Shown: piece by piece, positions 1 to 6,900 of the stretch
Layout: the number at the start of each line of letters is the position of its first letter
Position numbering within the stretch: position 1 is the stretch's first letter
Source of the DNA: Chrysochromulina parva
Lineage: Eukaryota; Haptophyta; Prymnesiales; Chrysochromulinaceae
Reading direction: 5' to 3'
DNA length: 12,005 bases
Assembly (NCBI GenBank): GCA_002887195.1
Contig: PJAB01001824.1
Location: forward strand, 1-12,005
Notes under the pieces: model-generated
Told to the model about the DNA's origin: nothing
What the model saw: the letters and a program-made list of their open reading frames with translations, nothing else
Databases searched by the model: none
Made by a program: the position numbers and the translations under genes

Positions 1-120
1 TGTGTGAGGAAGCTGCGGGGGGACGCGCGGCCCTCGCCGTATCGCGTGTTGTCGGTGGCGCCGGGGAGGCGTGTCTGGCGAGCGAGGAGGCGAAGGATGG
101 TCATGAATGAGGCTGCGAGC
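1..120. repeat. Direct repeat, left copy
   Basis: Matches 314-433 at an offset of 313 bp with about 8 differences in 120 bases and no gaps. The left copy is cut by the window edge. Confidence 0.95.
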
Positions 121-313
121 CCCCTGTGTGAACGTTAACACGACAGACGCGACAACCGGTGCTACGGCACTGTTACTGCCCGCTCAGAATACACACACCT
201 TACATGACCCCATATGAGACGCGGAGCATGCGCGCGCGCGCTGGCGGCGTTGAGGATGGTTTGGGCGTCGGCGGCTTGGATGGCGGTGGAGATGTTGGCA
301 ACGTGGTGCCTGG

Positions 314-433
314 TGCGTGAGGAAGCTGCGGGGGGACGCGCGGCCCTCGCAATATCGCGTGTTGTCAGTGGCGCCGGGGAGGCGCGTCTGGCGCGCGAGG
401 AGGCGGAGGATGGTCATGAACGAGGCTGCGAGC
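314..433. repeat. Direct repeat, right copy
   Basis: Partner of 1-120. The match ends sharply at GCTGCGAGC in both copies. Confidence 0.95.
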
Positions 434-3409
434 GCGCCGGTGGTTTCGGCGACGAGTAGGGACTAGGGACTTTGGAGAGGGCGTCGGCGTACTGCCCGTT
501 GTGCGCGGCGACGAAGCCAGCGCCGGTCACGCGGTCGTAGGGCGCGTCGTTCCTGCTGCCCACCTGCTTGAGGCCAAGCACGAGCTTCTCCTCCGTGCAT
601 CCAAAGGCATGGGTGTGGCCCTCGGCGGTGGATGGGGCGCCGCCGCCGTTGCGCTCCGAGCCGAGGCCGAGTGCGACCGTCTGGTTGTACGGCGTGTACA
701 CCTTGAGCTCGTACTCCTGTGTGAACGTTAACACGACACACGTGTGAATGTGAATAGTGTCAATGTGATTTCTACAGTTAATGCCCTGTGTGAAACGGTT
801 GTGAGCTTGCGCAAACCGTGAGCGACTGCAGATGTGAACGTAGAACGATCCAGAGCGCCGACGGCGAGTGCGCAGTCCGCAGACGTCGGTATCAAACCGG
901 AAGTACGCCCCGAGGCGCCGCGCAGAACTGGCACCCGGCACAATCCCCGCGGGAGCACAGCATCTGGCGGCGAGCGCTGTCAGACTGGTGTGGCGGCCTG
1001 CAATAGGGCCGGCAGCTCCAGTGGGCGCCATCGCAGTTGAGGAGGCGGGCGGTTTGGTCACAGTCACACGCACGCCCAGTGCCCGCGACGGCGCCCAATT
1101 GACGGCGCGTGCCATCACCGCTCTCTCGCCGCCCGCGATTGTGATGCATGTTGGGATGGCCAGCCACCGTGGACCCGCTCGCATCGTCGCCCAAGTAGCC
1201 CGCTCGCACCTCCACCCAACCATCCAAGCAAGTTCGCCAGCCAAGTTTGGGCATGCGCCCAATGGGTAACCCCATGCATGCAGCCGTCGTGATCACAATC
1301 TCTGCCCGCCAGCCTGGGGTGCCTGGGGGCGGGAGCGGACGCGCTGCGCTCGAGAGAGGGCGAGCTCGGCGGCTGCCATGCCCGCCCGCTCCTGCAGCCT
1401 GACCTAACTGACCTAACTGACCTAATTGCCCTAATTGCCCTAATTGCCCGCCCGCTCCTGCAGCCTGACCTAACTGACCTAACTGACCTAATTGCCCTAA
1501 TTGCCCTAATTGCCCGCCCGCTCCTGCAGCCGGACCAGCACTCCCAGCACTACCGGCTTTAGCAGCACTGCCACGAGCAGCACTGCCAGCACTAGCACTA
1601 GCAGCACTGCCACTCACAGAGGCGTCGCCTTGGCCGTTCACAGAGGCGTCGCCTCGGTACGCCCCGCCTGCGATCGGCCCAATCTGGACGCTGTCGAGGC
1701 CAAGTTCGTATGCCATAAATGGGAATATCTCGGGATAGCCGAGCCAATGAGCGTCCTCCGAGAGAGCCTCCGAGCGCGTCGTGTTGAGCCAATGAGCGTC
1801 CCCCGAGGGAGCCTCCGAGCGCGTCGTGTTGAGCGGATGAGCGTCCCCCGAGGGAGCCTCCGAACGCGTCGTGTTGAGCGGATGCCCCGTGGGCTGACTG
1901 GCGGGCGCCGCGTCGTGCTGAGCGCCGGCCCGGGCGCGTCGCGGAAGAGCACTAGGGTCCGATGCCGCCGCGGCAGCCGCGAGCGTGCAGCGGCACGTAT
2001 CGTGCAGCCGGCACATTGCATGCGGCACGAGGCGGTAGCGCAACGGGTTCCATGCATGCTGCGGGCTTTGCGACGAGCCGACCACTCCTATCATAGGGCC
2101 CGAGGAGAGCACTGATGACCACTGATGTCCTGCCAATGATGACCACTGATGACCTGCCAACATGCAAGGGCCTGAAGGGAGCGTGGCCAGCGGCGGCCCT
2201 GAAGGCAACGGCCGCAGCGCAGAAACAGAAGGTGACGAAACGGAAGGTGACGAAACGGAAGGTGACGAAACAGAAGGTGTCGGCCTCCTCGCCGCCGCAG
2301 ACGCATTCGGACGGCGGCGGCGCAACAACCACTCCGCCTCGCATCGATCGGTCTTCAGCGCGCCGCCTCGCGCCGTCTTGAGCGCCTCGGCGGCCGCGTG
2401 TGCGCGGCAGATGCTCACGCTGAGCTCGAAATCTCGATCCTCGACGAGACGGCGCTGGGGCAACCCAAATTTGGAAAGCCAACGGCCGACGAGGTCTCCT
2501 TCGGACCACGGCAGGTATAGCTCCGGCTTGGTCGCGACCGCCCAGGTGCGCCCCACGTTGACCCAAATGCCTGCGCCGGTCGCAGGGGTGAACCGATCAA
2601 TAGCAGTCGATAGCAATCACAAGCAACCGAGAGAGTAATCAGTAGCCATTAGTAGCCATCAATCAACGAAAAGTAGCAATCAATCTGGACCCACACACAC
2701 CTGTGGTGCCGCTCGCCGGTGTGAACCAATCAAAAGCAATCAATAGCCATCAATCCACGTGGACCCAGCACACACCTGTGCCACTCGCCGGCGTGAACCA
2801 GCAGCCGTACCCGGCCTGGCCCTCGAGGCCAGAGGGCTCCCGCAGCACCTCGACCCAGCCTCCGGATCGCGTCGCGGCCCATTGTACTCGAGAGGGCGCT
2901 AAGCTCGCCGTCGAAACGGACGAGTTCGGCGAGATGCTCTCGGCCCCGTCGGCGGCGGCGTACCCGCCGAGGGCCGCCGGCTGCAGTGGCCAGTAGGCGC
3001 CAACCGTGGTGATGTCTGGCGGTTGCCTGCCGATTTCGGGGAGTAGGATCATCGGAGGGAGGAGAGCGGACGCCGAGTAAGCGGCCTCGGGCAGCGGCGG
3101 CGGCACAGTCCAGCGAGCACATATGTGGGAGGGACACGCTGTCGTCGTCGGGCCATTCCAACTCAGGCCCCTACTCTCGGGCTGTGCTCGCCGCGCGCAC
3201 GTCGCCATCGGCCATTCTGTCGTTGGATGGCGTGAACTCCAGCGCCGGTCGTTGTGATAAAACATGGTGAGAGAACGCAGATCGAAAGGCCATGGCAGCC
3301 GAGCCTCGGTGCCATACACGGCGTCGAGGTAGCCTGCCCATGGGCTACTGCGGTTTATGGGCCCGGGCAGGTTGCGATGGAATTGGCGTGCCTCATCTAC
3401 GGTGCACAT
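414..3409 (-). CDS. Unrecognised Cys-rich, repeat-containing protein, modelled in 3 exons
   Basis: Proposed exons are 3409-2776, 2570-907 and 716-414, giving an in-frame 866 residues ending in TGA. I cannot name the family. The N-terminal part has LPWPFDLRSLTMFYHNDRRW, ITTVGAYWPLQPAALGGY and GYGCWFTPASGTG joined to IWVNVGRTWAVATKPEL. The middle has YELGLDSVQIG and EIVITTAACMG. The C-terminal part has ACDCDQTARLLNCDG and a cluster with Cys in WSCRPYC and CSRGDCAGCQFC, suggesting a metal-binding or disulfide module. Exon 3 has YTPYNQTVALGLGSERNGG and HTHAFGCTEEKLVLGLKQVG. Between 2340 and 1340 are in-frame repeats with units of 15, 45 and 66 bp; parts of this could be unspliced introns, so the middle is uncertain. 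An ATG at 3436 or 3523 could also be the start. Confidence 0.5.
717..906 (-). other. Intron 2 of the unrecognised gene (190 nt)
   Basis: Donor GTACTT, acceptor TTCACACAG, phase 0 on both sides, joining CAAPRG to EYELKVYTPYN. Its last ~22 nt (GTCGTGTTAACGTTCACACA then G) recur at 124-145. If it is not spliced, the upstream frame stops at 892. Confidence 0.55.
1381..1531 (-). repeat. 66-bp tandem repeat, about 2.3 copies
   Basis: Units start at 1381, 1447 and 1513 (CCCGCCCGCTCCTGCAGCC). Each contains nested CTGACCTAA and TTGCCCTAA repeats. The minus frame reads repeated GQL and AAGAGG without a stop. Confidence 0.92.
1747..1884 (-). repeat. 45-bp tandem repeat, three copies
   Basis: Units start near 1747, 1792 and 1837. 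The minus frame encodes repeated HPLNTTRSEAPSGDA with small changes. The period is a multiple of three, so the frame stays open. Confidence 0.9.
2226..2280 (-). repeat. 15-bp tandem repeat
   Basis: About 3.5 units of GAAGGTGACGAAACG on plus. On the minus frame it encodes repeated SVSSP. Confidence 0.9.
2571..2775 (-). other. Intron 1 of the unrecognised gene (205 nt)
   Basis: Donor GTGTGT, acceptor GGCGCAG; the join reads TPASGTG-IWVNVGRTW. The interior holds a second copy of the exon-end and donor region (about 2692-2731) and TTGATTGC-type short repeats. The sequence around the acceptor is a third, more diverged copy of the same segment. Confidence 0.7.
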
Positions 3410-3723
3410 GGAGAAGCAGTGGCAAGGCTGAATCGGCATCGCGAAACACGCATGAAAAGAGATGGACGTGGTGTGAAAGGAAAAAACGGCGCTTGTGAAA
3501 GGAAAACGGGATCCAACGCACATGAACGCGCAAACGGTGGATACGCGAAACCGACGCGACCGAGTATTACATCATATGAGGCAGAAGCGGCACAGTGCAG
3601 AGCCGCAACTCCCCTCTTTCGTTTGCCTGTTTCTGCTCACCGCATTGGCCACTTTCTGCCCACCCTCGCTCCACCCGACACCTCGCCTCCACTCACCTCC
3701 AATGGGGATGCATGTAAGCATCC
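3410..3723. other. Intergenic, XRN2 3' end to unrecognised gene promoter
   Basis: Lower GC than its surroundings, with A-rich stretches on plus (3479-3510) consistent with untranslated or promoter DNA for two head-to-tail minus-strand genes. No TATA box, repeat array or RNA gene is seen. An in-frame ATG at 3523 could extend the downstream gene into it. Confidence 0.5.
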
Positions 3724-3901
3724 CTATCGTCGTGCACCGAGCGGCATCGGCGCCGAGCGGTGCCGTTGCGGCGGCAGCCCCGCGTGGCCCTGCTGTGAGT
3801 AGCCGCCCTGCAGAGCTACCGCGTGGCCAACGGCGTGAGCGCCGCCTCCACGTCCGCCTCTGCCTCCGCCGCCTCCGCCGCCTCCGCCGCCGCCGCCACC
3901 T

Positions 3902-3933
<32 letters not shown>

Positions 3934-6900
3934 TCCGCCGTAGCGCGGTCCGCCGCCGCGCCCGCCCACCGCGACGGGTACTGCGCTGCCCGGACCATAG
4001 GTCGCGAGGCGGGCGGCGAGGGAGCGGCACGCCGCCTCGGAGTCACGCGAGAGCTGGCAGCGATCATGCGGCTGCAGCACGATCGGCGGCAGGTGGATCG
4101 TCGGCAGCAGTCGAGGCACGTGCGTCACGTAGGCCGGAGGAGTGTACTCCGCACCAGCGACCGTGGATTCCTTCAAGGGCGCTAGCCCATACGCGTCGCC
4201 GCCGATCGGCGCGGGGAGCGGGGAGCCCGCCGACCCCACGCGGTCACCTGTGGGGGGAGGGGGGCGATGGCGCCGTGGTGAGCACTTGCATGCGCGGGGA
4301 GCGGGGAGCCCGGCCCACCCCACGCGGTCATCAGCGGTCATCAGCGGTCATCAGCGGTCATCAGCGGTCATCAGCGGTCATCAGCGGTCCATCGGCGACC
4401 GTACCGGCCCACGACAGCGCGCCACCAAAGCCCGGCACGTACGGGCTGATGTCGAGTGGCGCTCCCGCGCTCGCAGCGCCGTGGTGAGCGGTCGCAGCGA
4501 CGATGAGCGCGCCCAGCGGTGACGAAGCCCTCGCAAAGAGGAGCTCGGCCCCAAATGCGTTTCGTCGCGCCTCCTCGGCCTCGAGCGTCGTGTCGAGCGG
4601 CGCGAGCGAGGCGCGCAGCCGTGCGGCGTCGATGAAGGGGAGGAGCGCGATCGCCTGCCAGAAGAACTTTTTGCCGTTGAGGTCCATCCGGAAGTCGATG
4701 GGGTAGAAGTCGATGATGGGCGAGGCGGGGTGCACCTGCAGGATGAGGGGCGCAATCAGGATGCGGCGCAATCAGGCGCAATCAGGGGTGCAGGATGAGG
4801 GGCGCAATCAGGCGCAATCACCATGAGGGTGCGGTAGCTCTCCGGCAATGCGGAGGGGCGCAATCAGACGCAATCAGACGCAATCAGACGCAATCAGACG
4901 CAATCAGGCGCAATCACCATGAGGGTGCGGTAGCTCTCCGGCAGTGCATGGCCGGAGGACGGTGGGAAGACCGCCATGAGCTGCTGGAAGGGTGTGAACG
5001 GCGCTCCGAGTGTGAACTGGCCGCCGGCAAACTCGTGGAGCCTGTGGGGAAGCGAAGGCGCCGTGGTGAGCACTGGCATGCTCACGAGGGCAGCTGGTGT
5101 TCTCTCTGGCGAGGGCATGGCGAGGGCATAGGGCATAGGGCAGCGAGGGCATGGCGAGGGCCTAGGGCAGCGAGGGCCTAGGGCACAAGGCATAGGGCAT
5201 AGGGCAGCGAGGGCATAGGCAGTGAGGGCGCATACCCGATGATATCAGAGGCACACGGCGCGTAGTGGAAGGGATAGAACCAGCCCCAGTCCTGCACCCC
5301 TTGGTAATAGTACATTAGGGTCCAGCAGAGGCCTTGCACATAGCACCCGACGACATAGCGCTTCATCGCCTCATCCCCCTTGTGCACCTGCAGCTTGTGC
5401 GCATAGTAACGTTCCTTCCAGCCGCTCTCGCCGTACCGCACCTGATGGACAGTGCTCATCAGTGCTCATCAGTGCTCATCAGTGCTCATCAGTGCTCATC
5501 AGCGGCCATCAGCGCTCATCAGTGGTCATCAGCGGTCATCAGCATGACGCACCACATCGGGCTGCGACGCTGCCGCCTCCTCAAGCTTCTCCAGGCGCAG
5601 CGCGAGCCTCATGTTGAAGTCGTCCACAGTGCACTCTACCGACGCCTCCCCCCCCTCTGCACCGACCCCTTCGGCGCCTAGCAGACCGTTCGCATGCTCG
5701 ACGAAGCCGGCTTCGTCAGCGCCCTTTTTGCGCGGCGCGCGCTTGCATTTGACCAAAAAGGAGCCATCGGGCTGCGAGGCGTCGTGCAGGTTGAGCAACG
5801 TCAGGTATAAGTGGAAGGACGCCTTGTGGAAGCCGGACGAAATGGACGAAGCCGGGATGGGCAGTACGGCGTCCATCACGGCCGCATCGGCGAAGGCCTT
5901 CATCGCATTCCAGAGCAGCTTCTGGCCGTTATCACGCGGCGGGTAGAGCGACCCGAAGGCGCCCGGTGCCACCTGCCCGCCCTCCTGCATCGTGCGTGCC
6001 GCCTGCGCGCGAGCTCGCCCCTCCTCGCGCCGTCGTGAGCGCTCGAAGACCTCCTCCTCGAACTGCGCCACCTCGCGCAGCACCGCCTCCGCCCGCGGCA
6101 GGTGGACGCGGCCCGCGTCCGAGATGTAGCCGCCGAGGGAGGGCAGCAACGCCTTGTAAGAGTAGATGAGCATATCGATCGCGCCATCGCGGATTTCGAG
6201 CGCCGGGATATGTGGAAGGAAGTCGTTCCCCACAAAGAAGCAGAGGAAGACGAAATCGTCGATGACGCGCTCGAGGTCGAATCCCCCGGGCACCTGTGGG
6301 GAAGAGGGAGGCGCCGTGGTGAGCGCATGCATGCAAGGGCTTGGGCTCGAGGGGGAGAGGGAGGCGCCGTGGTGAGCGCATGCATGCAAGGGCTTGGGCT
6401 CGAGAGGCGCCGTGGTGAGCTCATGCATGCAAGGGCTTGGGCTCGAGGTCGAAGCCCCCAGGCACCAGGCTCCAGTCCACCCCAGGGAGGTCATCAGGAG
6501 GTCATCAGGAGGTCATCAGGAGGTCATCAATGAGGTCATCAGGAGGTCATCAGGAGGTCATCAGGAGGTCATCAAGGAGGTCATCAGTAGTTATCAGGAG
6601 GTCATCAGGAGGTCATCAAGGAGGTCATCAAGGAGGTCATCAAGCAGGCACCAGGCTCCAGTCGACCCCTTCGAAGTACTCGCGCTGCAGGTACTCACGC
6701 AGCGTCCACACGTGCAGGAATTGGAGGGGCGTCGGGCCGGGCACGTGGCCGTTGGCGATCTTCTCCTTCTGCTTCTCCTGCGCCTTCCGGTCGAGCACGA
6801 CCTCGCGCAGGATTGAAAAGTGCTGTGGGGAGTGGGGAGTGGGGAAGAGCGCGCGCTGTGGTGAGCAGTTGCATGCCAGGCAGGTCCTCAGCGCTGTGGT

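Larger units (their letters stand above)
1..460 (-). pseudogene. Frame-broken coding remnant, partly duplicated
   Basis: The minus strand holds protein-like stretches in different frames: AETTGALAASFMTILRLL and RYCEGRASPRSFLT (about 453-310), then HHVANISTAIQAADAQTIL in another frame (about 308-250). A 7-nt insertion near 308-315 would explain the second shift, and a small shift near 455-470 would detach the first from the exon above. GTAAGG at 203 and CACACAG ending at 124 could bound a canonical 80-nt intron. The left edge (1-120) is a second copy of the first stretch. The family is not recognised. It may be the broken continuation of the gene to the right or a separate duplicated remnant. 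Confidence 0.4.
4248..4404 (-). other. XRN2 intron 7 (157 nt)
   Basis: Donor GTACGG, acceptor CCCCACAG, phase 1; the join reads [12 protein letters not shown]. The 5' half is 10-bp TGATGACCGC repeats (4324-4388). The 3' half is a copy of the exon 8 start (4292-4330) followed by the shared core (4269-4292). The donor is chosen by phase in a poorly conserved part of the protein, so it is less certain than the others. Confidence 0.75.
5042..5235 (-). other. XRN2 intron 5 (194 nt)
   Basis: Donor GTATGC, acceptor CCCCACAG, phase 2. Splicing gives [17 protein letters not shown]. It is filled with ATGCCCTCGC- and CCTATG-type short repeats (about 5108-5225) and carries one shared core at 5057-5080 just before the acceptor. 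Confidence 0.88.
6294..6651 (-). other. XRN2 intron 3 (358 nt, composite)
   Basis: Donor GTGCCT, acceptor CCCCACAG. Splicing gives [18 protein letters not shown]. Reading in the sense direction, it holds an array of TGATGACCTCC-type repeats (6645-6485), then a contiguous copy of the exon 3-exon 4 junction (about 6483-6441), then three copies of the shared core (6429-6310). It appears to be two insertions side by side. Confidence 0.88.

Noticed and set aside
1..460. Calling the left remnant part of a retrotransposon
   Set aside because: No reverse transcriptase, RNase H or integrase motif is present in the window; the resemblance to modules seen in repetitive algal genes is only an impression.
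3495..4487. Long plus-strand Arg/Pro-rich reading frame
   Set aside because: It is antisense to XRN2 exons 7 and 8, is made of the complement of the poly-Gly tract and intron repeats, and has no recognisable domain.
6485..6645. Regular repeats resembling a CRISPR array
   Set aside because: Units are 10-11 bp with no unique spacers, inside an intron of a eukaryotic gene.
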